The position numbers were made by a program, and so were the translations under genes. The notes beneath the pieces were generated by a model. That model worked only from the letters and a program-made list of their open reading frames with translations. It ran no database searches and had not been told where the DNA came from. 64,000 bases of DNA from Adineta steineri (Eukaryota; Rotifera; Eurotatoria; Adinetida; Adinetidae): NCBI GenBank assembly GCA_905250115.1, contig CAJNOI010000153.1:151603-215602 (forward strand). The letters are read 5' to 3'. Below are positions 1 to 11,679 of this stretch, piece after piece (within the stretch, counting starts at the first letter, position 1; every line of letters starts with the position of its first letter).

Positions 1-1027
1 TATTATTTCAAAAAATCAATAAATTCAACGTTTTGCTTTTGTTTTTTTCTCAGTTTGATATAACTAGTCTTGAGGATATGTTGACGAGTTAAACATGAAG
101 ATTAATTATTAACTATTCTTGTTTTCTTATATAATGTATTCTATTTAGATATTAAACTGAATTAATCAACAACAAAACAAAAAGAATCGAATGAGAATCT
201 GTTTCATTCTCAATCAAAGAAACAATATCAAGACACCATAAATCTCACTTTTATTATCATTTATCGTTCTTATGAAATAATTATCGAGTTAAATAGAAGC
301 AACTTCTAATAATATAAACAGTGGATAGCATAAATTTTTAATCCTCCGAAATGAATCTTATATGTTAAAACATTTTATCACATTGATTTTATTCCCAAAG
401 GAAATGTTACATTTCCTATAAAAAAACGCTGATTTTCAGTGTTTGACTAAGTAGCACTAATTACATTAAATGTTGTTTTAAGTAGTGTGGGTGTGTCTCC
501 ATCCTACGTAGCAGAGTTTGATATTTATAAGGAATAATAACTCACACATGACGATATATTTTTTTCAAAATAATTCTTGAAAAAAGAGGTGAGTTACCTA
601 TTTTATTTTATTAATGTATCATTCTTTATTGCTTGCAAATATTTCACATTAAAATGATTATTTGAGAGAGAACATGGCTTACCTAATAATATGGTAAATA
701 AATATTCTACTGTTTTCACAATTATACAGTCAGAATTCATAATGAGAAAATAAATCTACATTTTATTTCCTTATTCTTTTCTTTTGTACTCGGCTAGATT
801 AGATATCGAGAAATGTTAGATATTATTCGACATATAGATTTCAAAATTGATCATATGACGATTAACAATGAATGAAAATGATTTTATATAAAAAGAAGCA
901 TGTTCGAATAGACAATTTTGATTTTTCGCAATTACATTACTATTCACTGAAAATCTGGAAGCGATAAGAGTTTTTTGCAGATTTTAGATTAGAAAAGAGT
1001 TGACCAACTTTGGATAATATATTAATT
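1..1027. other. AT-rich intergenic DNA, no gene seen
   Basis: No reading frame or repeat of note was recognised. The only feature is a single telomere-like run (GTGGGTGTG type) at about 485-497. Confidence 0.5.
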
Positions 1028-1904
1028 ATGAATAGCAATAAAGTAACAGTTACCCCTGTAATTTATTAAAAGAAACAAACACAACAGTAAATAATCTTCT
1101 CTTTTTTTTCAAACATTTCAGTCTGATGCAGTTAATTCAAATACAGCACAATCAAATCTATTGCATGGAGATTATCAATTGTAATAGATACTAAAACGAA
1201 TGTATTTATCTAGATGACGATATTTTCTATTATTTTAATTATTACCATCTCAATTAGTAGATTTTTTTGGACAAAAAAACAATGAAAATACATCAACAAC
1301 AGAAGGATCAACAATTGAAATAAGAACAACAAAACTAACAACGTCAGAGACTATAAAAACAGCAACAACAACAGGTATAGTTTGGCCAGAAGAAAATAAT
1401 CTGTTCTTCAGAACAAGTAAGGCGTCGGTCTCTTGAACCTTGCCCGAGTCAGTCCTGAGAGAAACAATAGATATACTGTAAAAACGATAACCTTAGACCA
1501 CTGAACACATGATATAGTGAGATTAAGCAAATGAAGAAAGTTATTATTGGGACACGACTTGGATCGTATTAATAAGCTTTGTTTTCACTGAACAAATATT
1601 ATTCGGTAGTCTTCATAAAGTCAACGGCCTTATTACTGTAGCAAACTTTTTGATAGGTTTGTTAAATGAAAATATGTGAAAAACGTAAACATCCTCCTTT
1701 TAAGTTATCCATAAAAAACGGTAGCGGAATTTTCTTCTAGGATTTGAAAACTAAACAAAATTCTTGCGGTAAATTATTTGTTATCCAGACACGGCAGTGA
1801 GATAATTCTATTTTATAATCACTGAAAGAGATTAGAAAGCATGACTGTAATTTTATTTTAGTTCAGTATAACAGACCAATCGTTTATTTCTTCAAAATAA
1901 AACA

Positions 1905-2500
1905 TCAAGGTCCCTAACACAGCCATGATTTCACCAAACACCAAGATCCCACATCCCATGTATAGTTTCACCCACGATTAGGATCCTTAATACTATCCAT
2001 GACTTCACCCAGCACCAAGATCCCTAGCAACACTCATAATTTCACCTAACATCACGATCCCTAATCCCACCCGTGATTTCACCCAACATCATGATCCCTC
2101 TCCACACTCATAATTTCACCCAACACCAAGATCGCTAATCCAACGTATAGTTTCACCCACCATTAGGATCCTTAATACTATTCATGATGTCACGCAACAC
2201 CAAGATCCCTAATCCCACCCGTGATTTCACCCAACACCAAGGTTCGTAATCGCAGCCATGATTTCATGGAACACCAATATCTCTAATGCCACGTATAAGT
2301 CCACCCAACACGAAGGTTCCTAACCCGAGCCATAGTTTCACGCAATATTAAAGTCCCGAACCCCGTCCATGATTTCACGCAGCAACGAGACCTATTACCC
2401 TGCCCATAACACCAGCTAACATCAAGGGCGGTAACCCTACCGATAATTTCACCCAACGTCAAAGTCTAATCCCTACCAGTAATTCAGCTAGATGATGACC
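1905..2500. repeat. Minisatellite, about 37-bp unit, about 15 degenerate copies
   Basis: A degenerate tandem repeat with consensus near TTTCACCCAACACCAAGATC followed by CCTAATCCCACCCATGA. It lies in the intron of the dead FG-GAP gene. Copies drift most toward the 3' end of the array. Confidence 0.75.
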
Positions 2501-2510
2501 ATACCTTTAT

Positions 2511-2614
2511 CTTGAGGATTTAGGTGTAGGTGTAGAGTGCGGGTGTGAGACATGAATATAATACCTACAGCCATAATCAACCACTTACGCTCAACTACAC
2601 CCATCCACACCCGA
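2511..2614. repeat. Telomere-like hairpin element
   Basis: A G-rich left arm (CTTGAGG, GGTGTAGGTGTAG, GCGGGTGTGAG) is followed by a loop and a C-rich right arm (CTACACCCATCCACACCC). It belongs to the dispersed hairpin family described in the findings. Confidence 0.55.
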
Positions 2615-3393
2615 AAACATACCAATGAATAAGTTCGAATGAAAATCAAACAAATAGTTTGTCACTTATCGAATCATATTTTCTAAGATTGAATACTGAA
2701 GAATATATATTTGTGCATAGATAAAAGTCGAGATAGAGAAATACGAGATTGTCTTCAGATACAGTTAGCAGTGATTTATTTTCATTTTGTCTTTCAACAA
2801 AAACTTCTGCTATCAAATGGATAATTTTTGATTTTCGATATATTTATCTCTAACGTTTTTGTCTCATAAACAACTGGATTGAGTCAGAAACTATTGAATT
2901 AATTTTCATTGATACATATCTATTCAAATAAATGCAATTGAAAATATAAACACTTGAGCGTTGATTTCTAAGGATTCATCACTACTCCTATGTAATAATT
3001 CATAACACTGAGAAACAGATGTTTTTGATTCATTTTTCTTTATATAAATCTCGTTCACAAATGTGTGTTTATACATTCTTTCTTTTTTTTTGTCATTAGA
3101 ACCTTCTTGCTCATTACAATTTCAAAAGACATCAATCGACAAAAATATTTTACTTTTCCCACAAAGTCTCACACTATTGCTGATTTTGACGGTCATAATC
3201 AGCTAGATCTTGCTGTTGTTTAGCTTGACTAAAAACAATATAAATGTCTTACTTGGACATGATAATGTCTTTGGAAAATCACATTTGTATATGTGGGAAA
3301 ACGCTCGTTGGTGGTTTCAACAATGATAATCAAATCGATCTTGTCATTATTAACAAGATCAATGGCAATAGATTAATTCCACTCGGCAATGAG

Positions 3394-3442
3394 GATGGGT
3401 GTGAGTGTGTACTAAGAGAAGAGACACCCACACCCACACCCT
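3394..3442. repeat. Telomere-like hairpin element
   Basis: GATGGGTGTGAGTGTG pairs with CACCCACACCCACACCC across a short loop. A CT-rich run and a short (ATTCA)n run (about 3472-3493) follow directly. Confidence 0.55.
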
Positions 3443-3689
3443 CTCTTTCTCTCTCTCTATAATTAACGCAATTCAATTCAATTCAATTCAATTTTCCCTT
3501 TTATTTCGATTGATTTCTAAGCAAAGTGTTTTTTTTTTGTATTGCTTTAGCTTTGCTCAAGCATTATTTTCCCCTCATATCTATTGAAGATATGTTTTAT
3601 TTTGATATCATCAGTTTTTGTTAGATATTCTAGATTATTGGTTTTGATAAGGTATTGATCCAATCTCATACGTGCACAACATACTCATT

Positions 3690-6600
3690 ATGAGCCGAAA
3701 TCAAATAGGAGTTTGTGATGTGATAGATTTTGTTTAACTTAGATAAAATAACGTTTGATTTTAATAAACTATTTTAGTCTGAATCTAAATCAGTTACGTC
3801 GAATTCTCAAGAAACACCAACTGATCGATCAGCATTATTGTATGTGTTTTGTGAATTGATGAACTTCATAATTAAAAACATTATTGTTTATTATAGAAGC
3901 AAATGTTTTAAAAAAAAGAAATTCTTACGGATCATTATTGGTATTATCATTGTTATTTTCATCGTAACTTTTGCAACCGTGATTATTATAAAAAGAACAA
4001 CAAATATAAGAAAACTATCAACTGTAACAATAAAAACAACAAATATAATAAAACTATCAACTATGACAACAACTCATGAATTAACAACAACAATGGCCAA
4101 CCCGACGACACAAGGTATAATATTAATAAAATAAAATAAAGTGGTAACCTTTTCTTTTTTAGTAAATTATTAACACATTTTCATGGTGTGTTAAGTGTTG
4201 ATTTTATTTTTGAATATTTTATAAGAATATTCATACAGATTAGAATTATATCGTTTAATTTTTGATAGAGATGAAATTCTAAATCATATTTAACAAAGGG
4301 AAATAGCGATATTTTTCATGAAATTCATAGTTCAATTTCTTAACGAAGAATTTTTGAAGAAGTATTTCAAGCAGAAAAGAGTTACTTATTTTTCTTTAAA
4401 ATAATATTTTATCTTTGTATGAGTGAGTTTCTATTGTCATTTTTTACTTAAAGTTGAGAGATAACAATACAGATTTACAAAAATCTTTCGTATATTTTAT
4501 AGAACAGTATTCAGAGGTGGTAAATATTTGAGAAATGAAGAAGAAAATTAGAATATTTTTTTTCAAAAACTGTTCTCTAGAAGTTTATTAGTGTGTAATT
4601 TCCCCAATAAAGCATCTTGTAATAAAGATACAATGTAGAGAAGTGTGAGTTGATCTCGCAAATTTAGACAGAAGATAATTGTAATTTGATGTTGTGTACA
4701 GATGAATCGGATGTTCCTTCGTAAGGTATATAAATGTAACATTTCTTTGTCAAGATTTTGACTAAATAATGTTTTTTAACGTGATTTTACTAGTATTTGC
4801 GGATATAGTGTAGCGAATTTCTTCGTTCGAAAACGTTCTTGAAAGATAGGATTTTGAAGATTTATTAAATCGACCATTGATCTCTGATTTGGCTTTTGAC
4901 GCTTGTAGAAAATATCGAATGGACTATTTCTGAAGTGTTTCAGGGCATTTATATATGAGCTATAGTGCTTATATTAGATCACGTGTATCTTGGCTAAGAT
5001 CTTATAAATCTAGATCAAAGACCAAATTACAGATATTGGTATAGGACAGTAATATTATCTTGTACCTAAAGTTTCAAAATCTTTTTAGTTCTGAGGGTGT
5101 AACGATTCGTAACGAAAAATTTCCGGGGCTTTCATAATGCGAAGGCTCTGCTATCATTTTTTTTCAGGGCTTTCGTAACAAATCGTGACACAGCTTTCGT
5201 AACAATTTTGACATAGCTTTCGTAAGCAAGTTTTTATTGCATTCATAACTAAAATGAGAGACTGATACTAAAAATAACAGGGTATTCGTTACGAATACTC
5301 ATGTTTACAAATATCGCTTAAATCATTAAGTAGGATCCATTCATAACAAATTTTATATACTTAAATAATCCAAATACATGGACTCCATTACTTTAGAATA
5401 TATAAATCGAATGATGTCTTTTTCTTTTGGTATTTTTTTGCTCTCTATGTTTTCACAGATTAATGTACGTCTTTTTTTGTTAAGTTCACTTAAAATCTAG
5501 GAGATCAATTATGTACATTCATAATTATATTATCTAGATATTGTTATTGTTCACTCTTCTCTCTTTATATATTACCTGATTGTTGTTACTTATTGTACTA
5601 ATAAAAAAAAAGATTTAAAAAAGATAAATATTTGTCCATACTTATGTTCTCGTTCTCTCTTTCTACTTTTGAATTCCATACATTATAATTCTAGTAGATC
5701 TCTAAGTTCCATGTGAAATCATATCAGTAACGTCAGACTAGATATCATATTAAATTCTTATACGTTACGATAGCCCTGTAAGAACGATACGAAGATCCTG
5801 TCAAAGTTGTTATGAAAGCCCTGTAAAATTTATTGAAAAGTGATACGAAAGCCTTGTCAAAAACGATACGAAAGCTATGTCATGAGTTGTTACGAAAGCC
5901 CTGCTTTTTATCGATTTTCCAGTTTACATTATTACGAAAGCCCTGCTCCGAACTGGGCTTTCGTAACCAATCGTTACGAATCGTTACTTTCCCTTAGTTC
6001 TATGTAGCATGATTAAGATCTTTCTAGTAGGATGTTTGAATAGAGTATAGTATTTGCAAAATTCTGATAGAAAACTAATCGAGAAACATTTGTAAGAAAT
6101 ATCGCAGAATACGCAGTGGTGCCAATATATATGTGAGGATTTTATCTTCTCTTGACTCTTGATTAGTCATCTATCGATATGCATCATGAATTCAAAGAAC
6201 AAACTCTGATTCACTTGTTCGAAAGAAAAATGAAAACATATTTTTATTAAGTTTTCTATTGATATTTAAGGTCCCCCCTCAGGAACGATTTTCCTCTTAG
6301 CAAGATCCGTTTGAGCTAAATTTTCAGGGATGAGTAATCTTGGTGAGATATACTTCTGGTAAAAATTTCAGCTCGCTAGGTCGTACCACACCGAAGTTGT
6401 ACCTGCCTCATAAGTGATTTTTGGCCTCCAGGAGAATTGATATAACTCCGTCCCAGAACGAGTTATTGAGCTCGAGATGATTTCAAATGAAAACCCATGT
6501 CAGTACGCACCTTTTCATCAGACAGAATTGTGAAATTGTGTATTATTAATTTTTTATAAATCTCGAGGGTGGGTGTAGGTGTGAGTATCGTTTTTTGATC

Positions 6601-7866
6601 AATAAAGAACACATCCACACCCTCAAGAGGGTTAATATCAGGTAAAAAGTAAAAAAATAAGTATGCAAAAAACTGCGAAAAAATTAAATTCGCTTAAATT
6701 GATTTAAGACTACATAGTGGATCTCATCTTATCTATGAAAGGGAAAAGAAGTTCACTGAAGGTTTGAAACCATCTAGTTTGTGATGGTTAGATAGACAAC
6801 ATATCCGCATAAGAGATCCGGAGCTATTCTATGAACAATATTTTTTAATCTTACTTTTCTTCTTTATCTAGAATGGACAATGACAGGAAACATGAATGTT
6901 GCACGAAAGTTTCACACAGCATCTATATTAACAAATGGAAAAGTATTAGTTATTGGTGGATATAATGGTGTTTCTCTACATAGTACTGAGTTGTATGATC
7001 CATCAACAGGGATCTGGACAACTACTACTAGCATGAATCTTGAACGACAGCAACACACTGCATCTGTAGTCACAAATGGCGATGTTCTAGTTGCTGGAGG
7101 AAATAGCAATGGTCGTTTCACACTTTCTGCTGAATTGTATAATCCCGCAGCAGATAGTTGGACACGTACGAAAAGCATGGATCAGCCACGAGGTGCTCAC
7201 ACAGCAACTATATTAATAGATGGAAGAGTGTTAATTAATGGTGGAGACGATGGTTATGGTTTTCTTAACACCGCTGAATTATATAATCCATCAACAGGAA
7301 TCTGGACACGTACAGGAAACATGAATTATAATCGTGTTAATCATGCAACATCTTTATTAACAGATGGAAAAGTGTTAGTTGCGGGTGGATATAATGGTGG
7401 TTATCTAAATAGTGCTGAATTATATGATCCATCAACCGGTAATTGGACACATACAGGTAGCATGAGTGCTACACGACAAGATAGTACACTATCTACATTA
7501 ATGAATGGAAAAGTGTTAGTTGCTGGTGGATCTGACGGTGGTTACCTAAAAAGTGCTGAATTATATGATCCATCAACGGGTAATTGGACAACTACAGGTA
7601 GCATGAATTTCGCACGAGCATGTCATACAGCATCATTATTGTCCAACGGAAAAGTATTAGTTACTGGTGGATCTAATGGTGTTTATATAAATAATACTGA
7701 ATTATATGATCCATCAACAGGAATTTGGACAAATACTACTAACATGAATATTGCACGACGACATCACACAGCATCTGTATTCACAAATGGAACGGTGTTT
7801 GTTGTTGGTGGTGAGGATGGTAATAATATGTACCTGAATAATGCAGAATGGTATCCATTGCCATAA
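3690..7866 (+). CDS. Type II membrane protein with Thr-rich stalk and seven kelch repeats
   Basis: Proposed CDS join(3690..3719, 3778..4114, 6872..7866), 453 residues, all junctions in frame. Exon 1 is MSRNQIGVCD. Exon 2 reads SESKSVTSNS onward, with a basic stretch and one membrane helix at about residues 60-82, then a Thr/Ile/Lys stalk. The last exon holds seven kelch-type repeats of about 47-49 residues, each with an HTAS..NGKVLV.GG core and a C-terminal AELYDPSTG.W strand, enough for one closed seven-bladed propeller. The topology suggests a cytosolic N-terminus and an external propeller that binds a ligand; there is no sign of an enzyme. Reading upstream of the first Met in exon 2 is justified because the same frame is kept in the NHL paralog at 11577. 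The exon 1 donor (GTGATA) is weak. An AATAAA lies at 7943. The second intron carries a hAT-like MITE. Confidence 0.75.
5093..5993. mobile_element. hAT-like MITE with 8-bp target duplication
   Basis: The element is flanked by TTAGTTCT on both sides (5085-5092 and 5994-6001). Its ends are inverted: 17 bp (GTAACGATTCGTAACGA) match exactly just inside an imperfect GAGGGT/GGGAAA tip. The sub-terminal regions repeat a GTTACGAAAGCCCTG-like motif many times in opposite orientations on the two sides. No transposase is present. It lies in the second intron of the kelch gene. Confidence 0.85.
6562..6628. repeat. Telomere-like hairpin element
   Basis: CTCGAGGGTGGGTGTAGG pairs with CACATCCACACCCTCAAGAG. 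It lies in the kelch gene intron. Confidence 0.55.
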
Positions 7867-8034
7867 GCTAAATGACATTTTTCTATCGATTGAAACATAT
7901 AATTTATCCTTCGAATAGAAACCATTTACTTATAAATTCTTTAATAAAACTATTATGAAGAATATCTTGTTATCTTGATTTTATTCTAGAATAAGTCTTT
8001 ATGACAAAATGATAATCAGCTAAATCATTTTGAC

Positions 8035-8097
8035 AGTGTAGATGTAGATGTGGGTGAGAGTTTGGGTATTGTATTTTTCTTTTATCCACGCCCTAGA
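8035..8097. repeat. Telomere-like hairpin element downstream of kelch gene
   Basis: A GTGTAGATGTAGATGTGGG arm and a TATCCACGCCCTAG arm enclose a T-rich loop. The same element, at the same distance, follows the minus-strand kelch copy (25255-25318), so it was present before the inverted duplication. Confidence 0.6.
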
Positions 8098-8202
8098 TGT
8101 ATTGTTTCTTAATCACCCATTTGATTATTATTGATCTCTAATATAATGAATATCTATATCATAGCGTATATATGTTGATACGAAAAACATGAACAGCAAG
8201 AA

Positions 8203-8247
8203 GGGTGGGTGTGTCTCACCTTTTAGCTCACACCCACACCCGCAAGA
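8203..8247. repeat. Telomere-like hairpin element
   Basis: GGGTGGGTGTGTCTCACC is followed by CTCACACCCACACCCGC. Confidence 0.55.
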
Positions 8248-8296
8248 TGATGGTATATTAAAAATATGATTGAGTTTTTAAGAAACAATATATTTC

Positions 8297-8935
8297 ATGA
8301 ATATAGATCCGATAGTTGTAGCAACAGATGAAAAAATTTTAGATTCTAAATTGATGAAGAAAGCGACTGGTTTTTGGAAACGATCAATTGATGAGATAGA
8401 AGATTATGAAGGAAAACCATCTTGAGGATAAGTGAGGGTGTTGTTGTTCTCTTCAACCATTTTCAATCACACCCACACCTTTAAGATTTCATCGTTATCT
8501 CGAGTTATTTTTCGCATATAATAATGGCAAGGAACACAATACACTATTGTACACATGACAAAGAATATCAACAAAAACTTATTGAATAAATGAATGTGAT
8601 TGAAAATGATCGAAATTTTTTTTTACAAGAATTTATTCGACATAAACAAAATCTATAAGGACATTCGTTAGTGAGGCAACTTGATCAATGGGAAAACGAT
8701 TCAGTTATTAAAACAAAAACGATACTGAAGAATGTCGATAAAATTTTATTATGTCTATGAAGAAATTATTTATACAGATCGATTATAAATCCTCTAATTT
8801 AACTGAACAATTAAAACAAATTCGGCTAAAAAACAACGAAACTGATTTAAATAAACTCAACCACAAATTAATTGAATTAACTAAAGAACTTAACAGACTA
8901 AACAATATTTGTTTTTGAAGATTATGAAATATTGC
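8297..8935 (+). pseudogene. Decayed coiled-coil (B-box/TRIM-like) gene fragment
   Basis: The clearest parts are 8525-8760, which reads in broken frames as CTHDKEYQQKLIE, then a stop, then MNVIENDRNFFLQEF and VRQLDQWENDSVIKT, and about 8810-8915, which reads QIRLKNNETDLNKLNHK then LIELTKELNRLNNI. This resembles the coiled-coil that follows the B-box in an abundant bdelloid family with kelch or NHL tails (recognised from memory). At least three stops and frameshifts are present. A short open stretch at 8297-8425 (42 codons from an ATG) may be an unrelated remnant; it runs straight into a telomere-like hairpin. Confidence 0.4.
8421..8486. repeat. Telomere-like hairpin element
   Basis: CTTGAGGATAAGTGAGGGTG pairs loosely with CACACCCACACCTTTAAG. 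Confidence 0.5.
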
Positions 8936-8975
8936 TTATCAACATACTTAATCTCGTTGATAGATCTAGTACGAA

Positions 8976-9032
8976 GGGTTAGGGTGAGATTGATGTGTAA
9001 TTATGCTACCTTTATGCACACCCACACCCTAG
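8976..9032. repeat. Telomere-like hairpin element
   Basis: GGGTTAGGGTGAGATTGATG is followed by GCACACCCACACCCTAG. Confidence 0.5.
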
Positions 9033-9119
9033 ATGATCCTTTGACTGTTTATATATTATCTCTTTCGATAGATGTCTGCGACGCAGTTATCGAAAGAAAA
9101 TGAAAGTTCTTGAAATATT

Positions 9120-10200
9120 ATCAGGGTGTGGGTCGTAGGCAGGGCCCACGATGTGGGTGGGGATAGCCCCCACCACTTTTCTGGTGTGTCAGCCAAAATT
9201 GTTCCTAGATAGTGCCTGCCAAAATTTTTCTTAGATACATCTGAGAAATGTTCTGCTGCGTTTCAGTTTCTGACGAGTATGGCTGACAATAAAGAATTTC
9301 TGTTCATTCTAGTGTCTAACGTAGACTGTCTGTGGAATCTGGCAGACAGAGCAGAATTTTTGTTGATTCCAGTACATATTACAGAGTGTCTGTCGCATTT
9401 GGTGAATATAACGCCTATTAACTCATTCAAATGATGTAGTGTATTTAGTGGTGTCAAAGTCATTTTTCTCATCTCTATTCGGATAGACGCACTGAACAAA
9501 AGGAGTAGAACAGGCGACTATAGAAACTGATCGACTATATTAATTTTATATAGATATATTTTTTGACGTAAGTTTTAGTTCTTTGATATAAGATAATAAA
9601 TATATTCATTTGTTTTTCTATTGTTATCAAATACTTATCAGTGTTCGGTCAATCACAGGATTTAACTAAACGCCCCCCCCCCCCCCCCCCTTGTCGATAT
9701 TAGAAGCTTCCATGGGCTTCTGATTTGTCCACCGTTTATAATTTCTGAAGGGGGCTTCTGTTAAGTCTCAAAAGATTTTTATAGACCATGACAAGGAAAT
9801 CGATTCGAAAGATTTCTACAGATTTTCAAGGTTTTTATGATTTTTTCAGAAGACTTTAGGCAGTTTTCCAGATTTAAACGCAGCCAGATAGAAGTTAGTC
9901 GAAAGTTCACCTTAAAATCGAGAAATTTCACCAGTTTTAGCAAGAAAATTTTAAAAAAACCTCAAAAATTTTAAAACTTTTTTGAAAAAATCGGGGGGGG
10001 GGGTTATAAAGAGCGCTTTAAAAAAAAGATCTAACGTCGAAAACTGAAGTAAGTGTTCACTTGCGAATATTCACAGAAATTTAAGCTGATTTGAATATCG
10101 AAAACTCCAATGAAAATGACTGTCTGCGAAAATTTGTAAACAGTGTCTGCCAAAAAAAATTAGCCCCTCCACTTTTCAAAAACAATCGAGAGTCCTGGTT
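9120..10200. other. Probable old transposon remnant with poly-C and poly-G runs
   Basis: GC-richer tips (CAGGGCCCACGATGTGGGTG near 9140, and a sequence ending GAGTCCTGG near 10199) and sub-terminal CTGCCAAAA motifs in opposite orientation suggest a DNA element. The inverted match is weak and I see no target duplication. The interior has a run of 18 C (9673-9690) and a run of G near 9993-10003. No credible coding sequence was found. Confidence 0.3.
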
Positions 10201-10847
10201 CTAAACAGTATAAAGGACTATACACTATTCGAAAAGTTGAAAGAAAATGTTCCGATGGTTTATATTTACCAGTAATTTATATGTGCTATGATTTTTATGG
10301 TATTTGAAATTTAATTCAAATAACGCGACAAGATATTGTTTTACATATTTAAATTAAATTATTTGTAAGTATAAGATAAATGTGGGTGTGAGTGAGTGTC
10401 AGTAACTGCATGAGTATTAGTTGGAGATAAATCTTAGCCTAGAATTAGACTTACATCTATCTATCCAAAAACTATCGAATATATCAGGATCAGCTACAAA
10501 ATAGATTTTTTAATCGATCTATTTCTTCTTTCAATTCTATACAAAATAATAAAATATGTTATTCAAATTAATTCTGTTTTCTCTGTTAGAGAACGTTGCA
10601 TTTTCTTTTTTAAATAACAGTTTTCAATGTTTTTCTCTCATATCCTCCCTCCAAAGTTTTAATATCATGAATATTTATTGTATTTACAGCAAATTATAAC
10701 TGACATCTGGTAAAATTTTGTTCAGAAATCAGCTTTGAGGAAGGAAGCGAATTTATTGTTCTTATTTATCAATTTATTTTTAATGTTGTTTTGTGTTACA
10801 GATGTTTCATTGAAAATACTTTACGTTGATATTATTCTGTGGATAAA

Positions 10848-10941
10848 GGTGTAAGCCGTCGGCTTGGACGCGCGTCGGCTCTAGCAAAAATGTTAGTTGC
10901 CAGTCGCCGGCTTCAGCAAAAATCGGCTGACGGCTTACACC
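10848..10941. repeat. Short GC-rich inverted-repeat element
   Basis: GGTGTAAGCCGTCGGCTT at the left end matches the reverse complement of the right end (CGGCTGACGGCTTACACC) with one or two differences. The interior is also palindromic (CGTCGGCT, GTCGCCGGCTTC). It stands out as GC-rich in AT-rich DNA. No target duplication is evident. Confidence 0.6.
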
Positions 10942-11489
10942 TCTATCTGTAGAAGAAAAAAACTTGTTGTTTTTATTATTATTAATTTGCAGCAGCACAC
11001 TAAAGTGTTTTCTGTCGCTTTAACGATTTTGTAGTCAGTTTCTTGATAATAGCATTGCTAAACAACTTTTTGTTCTTGGTCAGCTAGATTTGAGTAAGTG
11101 TTAATATAATGTAATGCTATGTGAATAATGGAAAAAGATTGATTCTTCAGCTTCCACGGACGAAAGTAAATTTCAACGCTTTTTTTTAATGTTTTTTCTT
11201 TCAGTTTTGGCAAAATCATTTAAAACTACTTCGAAAAGTTTTATAACCATATTTTTATATTAATAATTTTCTTTCAATTCATTTCTAGATAAAGTATTTT
11301 TCATTGTTTAGTTTTGCTCAAGTATTTCTTCGTATTTTTTAACTAACCTTTTGTTCTCAAGTATTATTTTCTCTTCATATTTATTGAGGATATATTTTAT
11401 TTTACTATCATTTGTTTTTATTAGCTGTTTTAGATCATTGATATTAATAAAGTATTAATTCAATCTCATACGTGCAGAAAAAATTCCTG

Positions 11490-11679
11490 ATGGGTCGAAA
11501 TCAAATAGGAGTTTGTGATGTAATAGATTTTGTTAAAACTAGATAAAATAACTTTGGTTTTAATAAACTATTTTAGTCTGAATCTGAATCAGTTACGTCG
11601 AATTCTCAACAAACATCAACTGATCGATCAACATTGTTGTATGTGTGTTTTGAATTGTTGAAATTCATAATCAAAAGTA
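11490..11679 (+). pseudogene. Stranded 5' exons of the NHL gene
   Basis: Exon 1 (11490-11519, MGRNQIGVCD, good GTAATA donor) and the start of exon 2 (11577 on, SESESVTSNS, QQTSTDRSTL) match the kelch gene exons at 3690 and 3778 almost codon for codon. The Met matching position 3859 is changed to Leu. The frame then runs into the transposon insertion at 11680, so these exons are cut off from the membrane segment at 12750. Confidence 0.65.

Larger units (their letters stand above)
1028..3405 (+). pseudogene. Decayed TM/Thr-rich FG-GAP (VCBS-like) repeat gene
   Basis: The copy keeps the gene layout of its three relatives in this window. Exon 1 (1028-1057) starts with an ATG and encodes MNSNKVTVTP before a GTAATTT donor. 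Exon 2 starts at 1122 after TTTCAG and reads SDAVNSNTAQ, then meets TAA TAG. A membrane segment (about 1215-1270) follows, then, after a frameshift at a run of seven A, a Thr-rich stalk ending at a GT donor (exon end 1374). The last exon starts near 3100 and holds two FG-GAP-like calcium-binding loops in different frames: ADFDGHNQLDLAVV followed by a stop (about 3180-3222), and GGFNNDNQIDLVII (about 3313-3354). FG-GAP repeats build integrin-alpha-type beta-propellers. Stops and several frameshifts make this a pseudogene. The propeller class is inferred from the DxDxxxxxDL pattern only. Confidence 0.6.

Noticed and set aside
3244-3587. Two short plus-strand frames ending in Thr-Pro and Ser-Leu runs
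   Set aside because: The first is a piece of the dead FG-GAP gene; the rest is translation of the telomere-like and CT-rich repeats.
6912-7178. Open frame opposite the kelch exon
   Set aside because: A mirror of the repeated kelch codons on the other strand; similar shadows occur opposite the minus kelch copy at 25417-26430 and opposite the NHL exon at 21085-21970.
9140-10199. Complete DNA transposon with CAGGGCCC/GAGTCCTG ends
   Set aside because: The inverted match is short and imperfect and the flanking 8-mers differ; kept only as a low-confidence remnant.
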